Source: Trebonia sp036501515
GTDB lineage: Bacteria; Actinomycetota; Actinomycetes; Streptosporangiales; Streptosporangiaceae
Direction: 5' to 3'
DNA: 36,904 nucleotides
NCBI GenBank assembly: GCA_036501515.1
Contig: DASYAD010000316.1
Coordinates: forward strand, 1 to 36,904
Below the pieces are notes generated by a model that ran no database searches, was not told where the DNA came from, and worked only from the letters and a program-made list of their open reading frames with translations. Made by a program: the position numbers and the translations under genes. Of this stretch, positions 16,862 through 24,462 are shown in pieces (positions within the stretch are counted from its first letter, which is position 1; every line of letters starts with the position of its first letter).

Positions 16862-19648
16862 ATGCGGGCTCGTGGCGCCCGCCGACGTCGCCGCAGGTCC
16901 GGAGCGATGGCAACGGGGGCGGCGCTCGCTGGCGTCGTTGCGGCGGGGCTGCTGTTCGTCGCCTACCTGCGGGTGTCGTGGACGGTCGCGGTCACCTCAG
17001 ACGGGGCCGCGCAGGCGCTGCAAGCGCGGGACATGCTGGCGGGCAACTGGCTGCTGCACGACTGGGCGGTCAGCGATGTGTCGTTCTACACGACCGAACT
17101 GCCCGAGTACGTGCTCGTCGAGCTGGTACACCCGTTCAGTGCGGGCGTCGTACACGTAGCCGCGGCGGCGACGTACACGCTGCTCGTCCTGTGCGTGTTC
17201 GTACTGGCGCGCGGACCCGCCTCCCGCGGGCCGGGCGGACTGACCGGCCGGTCGACCGGACCAGTCCGCGGCTCGGCCGGACTGCTTGCCGAGCCGACCG
17301 GACCAGTCCACGGGTCGGCCGGACTGACTGGCGGGGCGCTCGCGGCCGGGATCATGCTGGCACCGCAGCTCGGTTACGGGGCGTTCGTGCTGCTGCTCTC
17401 GCCCGATCACACCGGCACCGAGGTGCCGCTGCTGCTCGGCTGGCTGCTGCTCGACCGCGCGCCGCGCCGCTGGTGGGTGCCCGCCGCGCTCTGCCCGCTG
17501 CTCGCCCTGGCCCAGTTCGCCGACCGGGTCGCGCTGCTGACCGCGGTCCTGCCCCTGCTCGTCGTCTGCGTGGTCCGCCTGGTCCGGGCGGCCGTTGCTG
17601 GGAGACGGACGCGACTCTCTATCAGTTCGGGCGTGCCAAACTATGACAAAAAGGGCGCGAAAGTAGCGCTAGCCGATAGGAAGTCGCCAGCAACGGTCCT
17701 AACTGATAGGAAGTCGCCAGCAACGGTCCTAACTGATAGGAAGTCGGGCCCCTGGGCAGGAGCGCCGAGGCGGCGGCGGACCCGGCCACCACTTCCCACC
17801 ACTTCCGGTGCGACAAACCATGGCAAAACGGAACAGGAAACAGCCGCAACTGATGGGAAGTCGCTGCAGGCGGTCATCAGTGATGGGAAGTCGAAGGCCG
17901 ACGACGGCAAGCGGAGCTCGCGGGCTGGCGCCGCGGGGTGGAGGCGGGGAGGTACCGCGGCCCGCCGGACCGGGCAGGAAGGTACCGCGGCCCACTGGAC
18001 CGGGCGGAGAGGTGCCGGGGTCTGGTGGTCCGGGCGGGAAGGTGCCGCGGAATGCTGGTCCGGGCGGGGAGGTGCCGCGGAATGCTGGTCCGGGCGGGGA
18101 CGTGCTGCTGGCTGCTGGTACGAGGGAGCGCTTGGGGCGGCGGCCATCGCGTCAGTGGGGCTGGCCTGGGTGGGGGCGCGGCTGCTGGCCGCGGCCGGCG
18201 GGTTCAGCGGGCACCCGCTGCCGTTCACGCTGGCACCGCTGGGGCTGCTGTGGACGCATACCTGGCTGACCGGGTGGGGCATCCTCGAGGTCTACGGCGC
18301 GAACTTCCTGGGGGTGACCGGGCCGGCCGGGCTCGCGTTCGCCGTCCTGCACCTGGCCGGGCTCGCGCTGGCGATCGCCGGCACCGGGCTCGCGCTCGGC
18401 CGGTTCCTGCGCCCGCCGCGACCCCACCGGCTGGGCGCCGGGTGCGCGGGCACCAGGCAGACGGACACCGGGGTCGAGAGCACCGGGGTCGAGAGCACCG
18501 GGGTCGAGAGCACCGGACCCGCTAACTCCAGAATCGCGGGTACCGGGGTGGCCGGCCGCGAGCTGGCAGACGCGGACAGCGGGGTCGCGGGGTCAACGTT
18601 CGCCGTCCGCGGCCGTGTGCACAGCACGGCGACCGTGCGCGAACCCGCGAACGCGGACCTGGTCAACTCGGTGCTGGCGGTGGCGGTCGTCGCCAACCTG
18701 GTGAGCTACCTGCTGAGCATCGAGCCGGGGACGGTGCTCGGCACCGGGTACGACGCGCGTGAGATCGCGGCCGTGCTCCCCCTCGGGGCGGTGCTGGCCG
18801 GGCGGCTGCTCGGACCCGGGCTCGTGCGGCTGGCCGCTCGCGGAAGCGCGGGCTCGCGGGACACCCCCGGGCCGCGGGACGCTTCCGGGCCGCGAGACAC
18901 CCCCGGCTCGCGGGACGCTCCCCGTCAGCAGGACATCCCCAGTCCGCAGGACACCCCCGGTCGGCGGGACGCTTGCGGGCCGCGGGACGCTCCCGGTCGG
19001 CGGGACGCTTCCGGGCCGCGGGACGCTTCCGGGCCGCGGGATACCCCCGGTTGGCGGGGTGGTCGCAGTGCGCGGGGCGTGGCCCGGTGGAGGGTGGCCG
19101 TGGGGTGGCGGGGGGAGAGCCGCGCCCGTTCTGTACCGGGGTCTCAGGTCTTGCCGTTCACCGTCTTGCCGTTGAGTGTCTTGCCGTTGACGGCCTTGCT
19201 GGTCATGGCGTTGCCGCTCGCTGTGCTGCTGGCCGGGTACGCGGCCGCGCTCGGGTACTCGGCGGCGCAGCCGGCGGCGGCGGGGCCTGATCAGGTGCTG
19301 GCCGACTGGCTGGTGGCGCACGGGCTGCGGTACGGGCTCGGCGGGGCGGCGGCGAACGCGGTGACCGTCGACAGCGGGGGGCAGGCGGTGCTGGCCAGCA
19401 CCGCGGTACGCGGGGGCCGGGTGGTCCCGCTGCTGTACCAGTCGTCGGCCGCGGCCTACGACACTCACCGGCACGACGCGACGTTCCTGGTGGCCGGCAC
19501 GCCGGCGGGGGGACCCGGGGACCCCGCCGAGCTGGTGCCGGCCGCGACGGTGCGGGCCACGTTCGGCGTCCCAGCCCGTATCTTCCGGTTCGGCGGGTTC
19601 ACCGTCGACGTCTGGGATGTGAACCTGCTCACCAAGCTGCACGAATAA
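16862..19648 (+). CDS. Large polytopic membrane protein (GT-C-like) with in-frame tandem repeats
   Basis: The frame runs 928 codons from ATG 16862, which follows GGAGGAAGG by 12 bases; GTG 16757 is an alternative. After an Arg-rich start comes a membrane helix (ALAGVVAAGLLFVAYLRVSW) and the motif TSDGAAQALQARDMLAGN, which resembles the first-loop acidic motif of GT-C glycosyltransferase-like proteins. Further helices lie at about residues 105-125, 160-250, 420-520 and 600-660, and one near 770-790; the C-terminal 140 residues are probably extracellular. Loops between helices are filled by six families of tandem repeats (listed separately), all with unit lengths divisible by three. No sugar donor or acceptor can be named. 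Homologs without the repeat inserts would be about 600 residues; that length is my estimate. Confidence 0.75.
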   Translation: MRARGARRRRRRSGAMATGAALAGVVAAGLLFVAYLRVSWTVAVTSDGAAQALQARDMLAGNWLLHDWAVSDVSFYTTELPEYVLVELVHPFSAGVVHVAAAATYTLLVLCVFVLARGPASRGPGGLTGRSTGPVRGSAGLLAEPTGPVHGSAGLTGGALAAGIMLAPQLGYGAFVLLLSPDHTGTEVPLLLGWLLLDRAPRRWWVPAALCPLLALAQFADRVALLTAVLPLLVVCVVRLVRAAVAGRRTRLSISSGVPNYDKKGAKVALADRKSPATVLTDRKSPATVLTDRKSGPWAGAPRRRRTRPPLPTTSGATNHGKTEQETAATDGKSLQAVISDGKSKADDGKRSSRAGAAGWRRGGTAARRTGQEGTAAHWTGRRGAGVWWSGREGAAECWSGRGGAAECWSGRGRAAGCWYEGALGAAAIASVGLAWVGARLLAAAGGFSGHPLPFTLAPLGLLWTHTWLTGWGILEVYGANFLGVTGPAGLAFAVLHLAGLALAIAGTGLALGRFLRPPRPHRLGAGCAGTRQTDTGVESTGVESTGVESTGPANSRIAGTGVAGRELADADSGVAGSTFAVRGRVHSTATVREPANADLVNSVLAVAVVANLVSYLLSIEPGTVLGTGYDAREIAAVLPLGAVLAGRLLGPGLVRLAARGSAGSRDTPGPRDASGPRDTPGSRDAPRQQDIPSPQDTPGRRDACGPRDAPGRRDASGPRDASGPRDTPGWRGGRSARGVARWRVAVGWRGESRARSVPGSQVLPFTVLPLSVLPLTALLVMALPLAVLLAGYAAALGYSAAQPAAAGPDQVLADWLVAHGLRYGLGGAAANAVTVDSGGQAVLASTAVRGGRVVPLLYQSSAAAYDTHRHDATFLVAGTPAGGPGDPAELVPAATVRATFGVPARIFRFGGFTVDVWDVNLLTKLHE
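17237..17334 (+). repeat. 42-base in-frame tandem repeat
   Basis: Copies at 17237-17278 and 17279-17320 plus a partial third encode 14-residue units of the form GL(T/L)xxxTGPVxGSA. They lie in a loop between two membrane segments of the large membrane protein. Confidence 0.8.
17591..17746. repeat. Inverted-arm element with 30-base direct repeats (copy 1)
   Basis: The right part is a direct array: units at 17673-17702 and 17703-17732, identical except for one base, and a partial one at 17733-17746, each with GATAGGAAGTCGCCAGCAAC. The left arm (17592-17627: CCGTTGCTGG, a 9-base insertion, then CGACTCTCTATCAG) is the imperfect reverse complement of the right unit. The core between them is AT-richer than its surroundings (CCAAACTATGACAAAAAGG). 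In frame it encodes TDRKSPATVL decapeptides. Confidence 0.75.
17788..17893. repeat. Inverted-arm element with 30-base period (copy 2, diverged)
   Basis: This has the same architecture as the element 45 bases upstream: a left arm CACTTCCCACCA (from 17790), a core GACAAACCATGGCAAAACGG, and two right arms TGATGGGAAGTCG at 17851 and 17881, exactly 30 bases apart. Core and arms align with copy 1 at roughly two thirds of positions. In frame it encodes TDGKSLQAVI and SDGKS, matching the TDRKSPATVL units. Confidence 0.65.
17941..18120 (+). repeat. 30-base in-frame tandem repeat, six units
   Basis: Six exact 30-base registers run from 17941 to 18120. Most begin CGGGCGGGRAGGTGCCGCGG. They encode a decapeptide family GRxGAAECWS (variants GQEGTAAHWT, GRRGAGVWWS). 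The fourth and fifth units are almost identical, showing recent expansion. Confidence 0.88.
18466..18516 (+). repeat. 15-base in-frame tandem repeat, three units
   Basis: Three identical units CACCGGGGTCGAGAG (18466-18480, 18481-18495, 18496-18510) and a partial copy encode TGVES pentapeptides in a loop of the large membrane protein. Confidence 0.9.
18857..19054 (+). repeat. 18-base in-frame tandem repeat, eleven units
   Basis: Eleven consecutive 18-base units (first 18857-18874, last 19037-19054) of type CGGGACGCTTCCGGGCCG encode the hexapeptide RD(A/T)(S/P)G(P/R/S/W). Several units are identical, others differ at one to four bases. The array starts exactly on a codon boundary (codon 666 of the gene as called) and is Arg/Asp/Pro-rich, so it probably forms a flexible polar loop. 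Confidence 0.92.
19148..19222 (+). repeat. 15-base in-frame repeat forming a membrane helix
   Basis: Five 15-base units beginning at 19148 (GTCTTGCCGTTSASY type) encode VLPFT, VLPLS, VLPLT, ALLVM and ALPLA, leading straight into VLLAGYAAALG. The last hydrophobic segment of the protein is thus itself built from repeats. Confidence 0.7.
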
Positions 19649-19830
19649 CCTGGTGGAAACGGGGAGTGTAGCCAGGCTCACATGCTGGAAGGGCTCCCTG
19701 ATGCGGCATCCTGTCACTAACTGGAATAAGTTCGTGGGCATCGCATGCGCGCCCGCCCCCCACCCCCGAATCTAGGGTTGCCTGGCTGCGCGTCGCGGTC
19801 AGGACACGCACGAGGCAGCGAGGACGCTGG

Positions 19831-20637
19831 TTGACACAAATATCTGAGGCGCCAGGCAGAACGCGGGCGCAGATCGCCGAGCGGACGCTCCGCAAGGACC
19901 CCTGGTACAACCGCGGGCGCGTCGTCGCGACCCTGCTGACTATCTGGGTGGCCTACGCAACCGTCCGCGTGTTCACCGGGCACTGGTACTACGTGCCCCA
20001 GTATCACTACCTGACGCCGTTCTACTCGCCCTGCGTGAGCGGCGAGTGCGTGCCCGGCTCGGCGGCGCTCGGGCACTGGATCCCGGCCATTCCGCCGATC
20101 ATTCCCTACGCCTTCGTATCGCTGCCCTTCGTGCTCGGTTTCCGGCTGAGCTGCTATTACTACCGGGGCGCCTACTACCGCGCATTCTGGCGCTCGCCCG
20201 CGGCCTGCGCGGTCCGCGAGCCGCACGCGAAGTACTCGGGCGAGACCAAGGTGCCGCTGATCGCGCAGAACCTGCACCGGTACTTCTTCTACGCCGCGTT
20301 CGTGATCGCGGCCCTGCTGACCTGGGACGTGGCGCAGGCGTTCCGCGGGCCTGACGGCAACTTCGGCATCGGGCTCGGCTCGATCATCATGCTGATCAAC
20401 GTGGTGGCGGTCTGGGCGTACTCGTTCTCCTGCCACTCGTGCCGGCACATCACTGGCGGACGGCTGAAGAACTTCTCCAAGCACCCGGTCCGTTACTGGG
20501 CCTGGACTCAGGTCTCGAAGCTGAACAAGCACCACATGGCCTTCGCGTGGATCTCACTCACCACGCTGGCGCTCACGGACCTCTACATCATGCTGGTCGC
20601 GAGCGGTGCCTTCAGCGACCCGCGGATCTTCAACTAG
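19831..20637 (+). CDS. sdhC: Succinate dehydrogenase membrane anchor (Sdh1 type)
   Basis: This 268-aa membrane protein is the anchor subunit of the Sdh1-type complex, similar in size and order to mycobacterial Rv0249c. It starts at TTG 19831, 7 bases after GAGGA. Five hydrophobic segments are visible: VVATLLTIWVAYATVRV, AIPPIIPYAFVSLPFVLGF, YFFYAAFVIAALLTW, IGLGSIIMLINVVAVWAYSF and FAWISLTTLALTDLYIMLVAS. The fourth ends in CHSCRH (Cys201, His202, Cys204, His206), and NLHRYF and NKHHMAF supply further His residues. In mycobacterial Sdh1 this subunit was reported to hold a membrane Rieske-type cluster; these residues are candidate ligands. sdhA follows 23 bases later. Confidence 0.88.
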   Translation: MTQISEAPGRTRAQIAERTLRKDPWYNRGRVVATLLTIWVAYATVRVFTGHWYYVPQYHYLTPFYSPCVSGECVPGSAALGHWIPAIPPIIPYAFVSLPFVLGFRLSCYYYRGAYYRAFWRSPAACAVREPHAKYSGETKVPLIAQNLHRYFFYAAFVIAALLTWDVAQAFRGPDGNFGIGLGSIIMLINVVAVWAYSFSCHSCRHITGGRLKNFSKHPVRYWAWTQVSKLNKHHMAFAWISLTTLALTDLYIMLVASGAFSDPRIFN

Positions 20638-20660
20638 GCCTACGAACGGGCGATTTAGCT

Positions 20661-22580
20661 ATGGCTACCAACGACACCGAAATCGAGCGTTTCTCCTCCG
20701 ACGTCGTAGTGATCGGCGCGGGCGGCTCCGGGCTGCGGGCGGCGATCGAGGCCCGGGCACGGGGTCTGAAGACGGCGATCATCTCCAAGTCACTGTTCGG
20801 CAAGGCGCACACCGTCATGGCCGAGGGCGGCGCGGCCGCGGCCATGGGGAACGTGAACTCGAAGGACAACTGGCAGGTCCACTTCCGCGACACCATGCGC
20901 GGCGGGAAGTTCCTGAACAACCAGCGGATGGCGGAACTGCACGCCAAAGAGGCACCGGACCGGGTCTGGGAGCTTGAGGCGTGGGGCGCGCTCTTCGACA
21001 GGACCAAGGACGGCAAGATCTCGCAGCGCAACTTCGGCGGGCACGAGTACCCGCGGCTTGCGCACGTGGGCGACCGCACAGGACTGGAGATGATCCGCAC
21101 GCTCCAGCAGCGGATCGTCGCGCTGCAGCAGGCCGACTCCTACGAGTTCGGCGACCCCGAGGCGAAGATCAAGGTGTTCGCCGAGACGACGGTCACCCGG
21201 CTGCTGAAGGACGGCGACAAGATCGCCGGCGCCTTCGGCTACATCCGCGACACCGGCAAGTTCGTCCTCTTCGAGGCGCCCGCCGTCATCCTCGCGACCG
21301 GCGGCATCGGCCGGACGTTCAAGGTCACTTCCAACTCCTGGGAGTACAGCGGCGACGGGCACGCGCTGGCCCTGCTGGCCGGCGCGTCGCTGATGAACAT
21401 GGAGTTCGTCCAGTTCCACCCGACCGGCATGGTCTGGCCGGTGTCGGTGAAGGGCATCCTGGTCACCGAGTCGGTCCGCGGCGACGGCGGGGTGCTGAAG
21501 AACTCCGAGGGCAAGCGGTTCATGTTCGACTACGTGCCCGACGTGTTCCGCGCGCAGTACGCGGAGACCGAGGAAGAGGCCGACCGCTGGTACACCGACC
21601 CGGACAACAACCGGCGCCCGCCGGAGCTGCTCCCCCGGGACGAGGTCGCGCGGTCGATCAACTCCGAGGTCAAGGCCGGGCGCGGCACCCCGCACGGCGG
21701 CATCTACCTGGACATCGCCTCCCGGCGGTCGCCCGAGTACATCCTGTCCCGGCTGCCGTCCATGCACCACCAGTTCAAGGAGCTGGCGGACGTGGACATC
21801 ACCAAGGAAGCGATGGAGATCGGCCCGACCTGCCACTACGTGATGGGCGGAGTCGAAGTCGACCCGGACACGGCCGCTTCGTCGGTGCCCGGCCTGTTCG
21901 CGGCCGGCGAGGTGTCAGGCGGCATGCACGGGTCGAACAGGCTCGGCGGCAACTCGCTGTCTGACCTGCTGGTGTTCGGCAAGCGGGCCGGCGACGGCGC
22001 GGCCGACTACCTGGAGTCGCTTGGCGCCGCCAAGCCCGCCATCGCGCAGACCGACCTGGACGCGGCGGTCGCCGAGGCGATCGCGCCGTTCGAGCGGGCT
22101 GACGGCGAGTCGCCCTACGAGGTGCACGCCGAGCTGCAGCAGACGATGAACGACCTGGTCGGTATCATCCGCCGGGAGCAGGAGGTCAAGGACGCACTCG
22201 CTGCCCTTGAGAAGTTCAAGGAGCGGGCCACGGCGCTGTCGGTGCCCGGCGAGCGGGCGTACAACCCGGGCTGGCACTACGCCCAGGACCTGCGCAACAT
22301 GCTGCTGGTGGCCGAGTGCGTGGCGATGGCGGCGCTTGAGCGCGAGGAGTCGCGCGGCGGCCACACCCGGGAAGACCACCCGGGGATGTCGCCCGAGTGG
22401 CGCAAGGTGAACCTGATCCTGTCGCTGAAGGGCAACGAGATCGAGATGGTGCACCAGCCGCTGCCGGTCATCCGCCCGGACCTGCTCGACCTGTTCGACA
22501 TCTCCGAGCTCAAGAAGTACATGACCAAGGAAGAGCTGGCCGGGCACCGCGAGGCGGCGGCGCTGGAGGAGGGTCACTGA
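20661..22580 (+). CDS. sdhA: Succinate dehydrogenase flavoprotein subunit
   Basis: The 639-aa FAD subunit oxidises succinate to fumarate in the TCA cycle and passes electrons to SdhB. Visible motifs are the dinucleotide-binding VVVIGAGGSGLRAAIEA, the covalent-FAD His50 in AHTVMAEGGAAAAMGN, the substrate-site HPTGM, and GLFAAGEVSGGMHGSNRLGGNS with the FAD contact and catalytic Arg. Length agrees with the Sdh1 flavoprotein of mycobacteria rather than the shorter classical form. ATG 20661 is the start because the frame upstream lies inside sdhC. The stop overlaps the sdhB start (TGATG), indicating coupled translation. Confidence 0.96.
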   Translation: MATNDTEIERFSSDVVVIGAGGSGLRAAIEARARGLKTAIISKSLFGKAHTVMAEGGAAAAMGNVNSKDNWQVHFRDTMRGGKFLNNQRMAELHAKEAPDRVWELEAWGALFDRTKDGKISQRNFGGHEYPRLAHVGDRTGLEMIRTLQQRIVALQQADSYEFGDPEAKIKVFAETTVTRLLKDGDKIAGAFGYIRDTGKFVLFEAPAVILATGGIGRTFKVTSNSWEYSGDGHALALLAGASLMNMEFVQFHPTGMVWPVSVKGILVTESVRGDGGVLKNSEGKRFMFDYVPDVFRAQYAETEEEADRWYTDPDNNRRPPELLPRDEVARSINSEVKAGRGTPHGGIYLDIASRRSPEYILSRLPSMHHQFKELADVDITKEAMEIGPTCHYVMGGVEVDPDTAASSVPGLFAAGEVSGGMHGSNRLGGNSLSDLLVFGKRAGDGAADYLESLGAAKPAIAQTDLDAAVAEAIAPFERADGESPYEVHAELQQTMNDLVGIIRREQEVKDALAALEKFKERATALSVPGERAYNPGWHYAQDLRNMLLVAECVAMAALEREESRGGHTREDHPGMSPEWRKVNLILSLKGNEIEMVHQPLPVIRPDLLDLFDISELKKYMTKEELAGHREAAALEEGH

Positions 22581-23365
22581 TGGGGTACCTGGCGAAGCTC
22601 CGGGTGTGGCGCGGCGACGCGGGCACCGGGGCGCTGAAGGACTACAAGGTCGAAGTCAACGAGGGCGAAGTCGTCCTCGACGTGCTGCACCGGCTGCAGG
22701 CAACGCAGGCGTCTGACCTGGCTCTGCGGTGGAACTGCAAGGCCGGCAAGTGCGGCTCCTGCTCGATGGAGATCAACGGCATGCCGCGGCTCGGCTGCAT
22801 GACCCGGATGTCTACCTTCACCGAGGAGGAGACGCTGACGGTCACGCCGATGCGGACCTTCCCGGTGATCAGGGACCTGGTCACCGACGTGTCGTTCAAC
22901 TACGCCAAGGCGCGTGAGATCCCCTCGTTCACTCCGGACCCGGCCATCAAGCCGGGCGAGTTCCGGATGCAGCAGGAGGACGTGAACCGGTCGCAGGAGT
23001 TCCGCAAGTGCATTGAGTGCTTCCTGTGCCAGAACACCTGCCACGCGATCCGCGACCACGAGGAGAACGAGACCGCGTTCTCGGGTCCGCGGTTCCTGAT
23101 GCGGGTCGCGGAGCTCGAGATGCACCCGGCTGACGAGGCCGACCGGCGCAACATCACGCAGGACGACTTCGGCCTCGGCCTGTGCAACATCACCAAGTGC
23201 TGCACCGAGGTGTGCCCTGAGCACATCAAGATCACCGACAACGCGATCATCCCGATGAAGGAGCGCGTCGCGGGGCGGCGGTTCGACCCGCTGGTGTGGC
23301 TCGGCTCGAAGATCAGCCGCCGGCCAGAACCTGAAGGCACCCCGGCGGTGCCGGGCAAGCGGTAA
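22580..23365 (+). CDS. sdhB: Succinate dehydrogenase iron-sulfur subunit
   Basis: The 261-aa subunit carries electrons from SdhA to the membrane anchor. The plant-type 2Fe-2S site is CKAGKCGSCSMEINGMPRLGC, and the two further clusters use CIECFLCQNTC and CNITKCCTEVCPEH. Start ATG 22580 shares one base with the sdhA stop and follows GGAGGAGGG by 6 bases. It is the last gene of the sdhCAB operon; a strong terminator-like hairpin lies 45 bases after its stop. The order anchor, flavoprotein, iron-sulfur protein equals the Sdh1 operon of mycobacteria. Confidence 0.95.
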   Translation: MGYLAKLRVWRGDAGTGALKDYKVEVNEGEVVLDVLHRLQATQASDLALRWNCKAGKCGSCSMEINGMPRLGCMTRMSTFTEEETLTVTPMRTFPVIRDLVTDVSFNYAKAREIPSFTPDPAIKPGEFRMQQEDVNRSQEFRKCIECFLCQNTCHAIRDHEENETAFSGPRFLMRVAELEMHPADEADRRNITQDDFGLGLCNITKCCTEVCPEHIKITDNAIIPMKERVAGRRFDPLVWLGSKISRRPEPEGTPAVPGKR

Positions 23366-23409
23366 GCAGTCACCAAGGCGGCCGCCTGGCTGCCGCATCG
23401 CGTGGCGCG

Positions 23410-23445
23410 GCGCCGGTGACCGGGGATTTCCCGGGGCACCGGCGC
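23410..23445. terminator. Bidirectional terminator-like hairpin between sdhB and the GH25 gene
   Basis: Perfect arms GCGCCGGTG (23410-23418) and CACCGGCGC (23437-23445) enclose a further CCGGGG/CCCGGG pairing. It lies between two convergent genes, and its right arm touches the stop codon of the GH25 gene. There is no long T-run, as usual in high-GC actinobacteria. Confidence 0.7.
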
Positions 23446-24323
23446 TACGTTTTTGCCTTGGCCTTCACTATGGACGTACGTTTCGCCGCCGGATGCTTCG
23501 CCGCCGCTACCTTCGCCTTCGCGGCTTTCGCCTTGGCTGCCGCTGCCTTCTTCCTGGCCGCGGCGGCCTTCTCTTTGGCTGTCTGCTTCGCGGGCCAGAG
23601 CGCGGGAAGCCCGTCCGTCGGCTTGTAGTAATCCAGGTCGACGGGGCCGATCCCCGGCAGCGAGCCGTTGTCGGCGTACTGCAGGAAGGCCCAGCGGCTC
23701 CAGGGCGAAGGGACCGACGCCGGGTTGCCGCCGTACGCCGCCAGCCAGAGCGGGTCGTGCCGGAACTGGCCGGTGGACCCGGTGCACTCGCGCCACCAGG
23801 CGGCCGTCGTGTAGATGACCGGGTAGCGTCCGGTCAGCGCGCGGACCTGGTTGACGAAGCCGGCGATCCAGCGGTTCATCGACGTGGCGCTGGCCTCCTG
23901 GTAACAGTCGGCGTTCTTCTTGTAGGGATCGTTCTCCAGGTCGACCACCAGCGGCAGCCCGGCGTTGCGACGGGTGATCCCCGTGGCCTTGATCGCGAAC
24001 CGGGCGGTCGCCTTGCCGCCGGCACTGGCCGGGTTCGCGAACACGTACGGCAGCACCGCGAGCCCGGCCGCCTTGGCGGCCCGCGTGTCTGACGCGTAAT
24101 AGGGATTGAGGTAGTAGGTCCCTTCGGACGCCTTGACCGACACGAAACGCACCCCGTCCCTGGCCAGCCGCGGCCAGTTGATCGGGGTTCCGGTGTGCTG
24201 GTAGGCCGATATATCCAGCCCGCGGACCGGCTGCACGGTCCTGGCTTGCGCCGCGTGGGCGTCAGGGGCGACGGCGCACGAGAGTGCCACCGCCACGCCG
24301 CCTGCTACCGCAGTGCGCAGCAT
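23445..24323 (-). CDS. Secreted GH25 muramidase with Lys/Ala-rich tail
   Basis: The 292-aa protein has a signal peptide (MLRTAVAGGVAVALSCAVAPDAHA) and a GH25 lysozyme domain, which cleaves the N-acetylmuramic acid-GlcNAc bond in peptidoglycan. GLDISAYQ carries the first catalytic-site Asp and VVDLENDPY the Asp-x-Glu pair; WLAAYGG and FLQYADNG are typical later motifs. The last 45 residues (after ALWPAKQTAK) are almost entirely Lys, Ala and Arg, like a histone H1 tail, and may bind acidic wall polymers. ATG 24323 is preferred over 24347 since GGAGAG lies 5 bases upstream. It is convergent with sdhB. Confidence 0.88.
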   Translation of the reverse strand: MLRTAVAGGVAVALSCAVAPDAHAAQARTVQPVRGLDISAYQHTGTPINWPRLARDGVRFVSVKASEGTYYLNPYYASDTRAAKAAGLAVLPYVFANPASAGGKATARFAIKATGITRRNAGLPLVVDLENDPYKKNADCYQEASATSMNRWIAGFVNQVRALTGRYPVIYTTAAWWRECTGSTGQFRHDPLWLAAYGGNPASVPSPWSRWAFLQYADNGSLPGIGPVDLDYYKPTDGLPALWPAKQTAKEKAAAARKKAAAAKAKAAKAKVAAAKHPAAKRTSIVKAKAKT

Positions 24324-24450
24324 AGTCACTCTCCGCAACTTATTCATGCACGGAAAGTAATCTTTGCTGTCCGGGAGCTTCAAGTCGCAACGCCGGCGAT
24401 GAAGCGGGACAGGTTTCCTGAATCGGGCCCTGGGCGCCGGCCTAGTGACG

Positions 24451-24456
24451 TAACTT
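24451..24456 (+). promoter_or_regulatory. Putative -10 box of a leaderless promoter
   Basis: TAACTT lies exactly 6 bases before the ATG at 24463 and no Shine-Dalgarno is present. No clear -35 box is seen. Confidence 0.4.
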
Positions 24457-24462
24457 GTCGTT

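Noticed and set aside
16345..16863. 172-codon minus-strand gene in the repeat-rich gap
   Set aside because: The translation is only repeated Arg/Pro/Thr/His stretches produced by the tandem repeats; no Shine-Dalgarno or conserved segment is seen.
17673..17746. CRISPR array from regular 30-base repeats
   Set aside because: The units are directly adjacent without unique spacers of constant size, they lie in frame inside a coding region, and no cas gene is present.
20790..21836. 348-codon open frame antisense to sdhA
   Set aside because: It lies wholly inside the well-supported flavoprotein gene and its translation has no recognisable motif.
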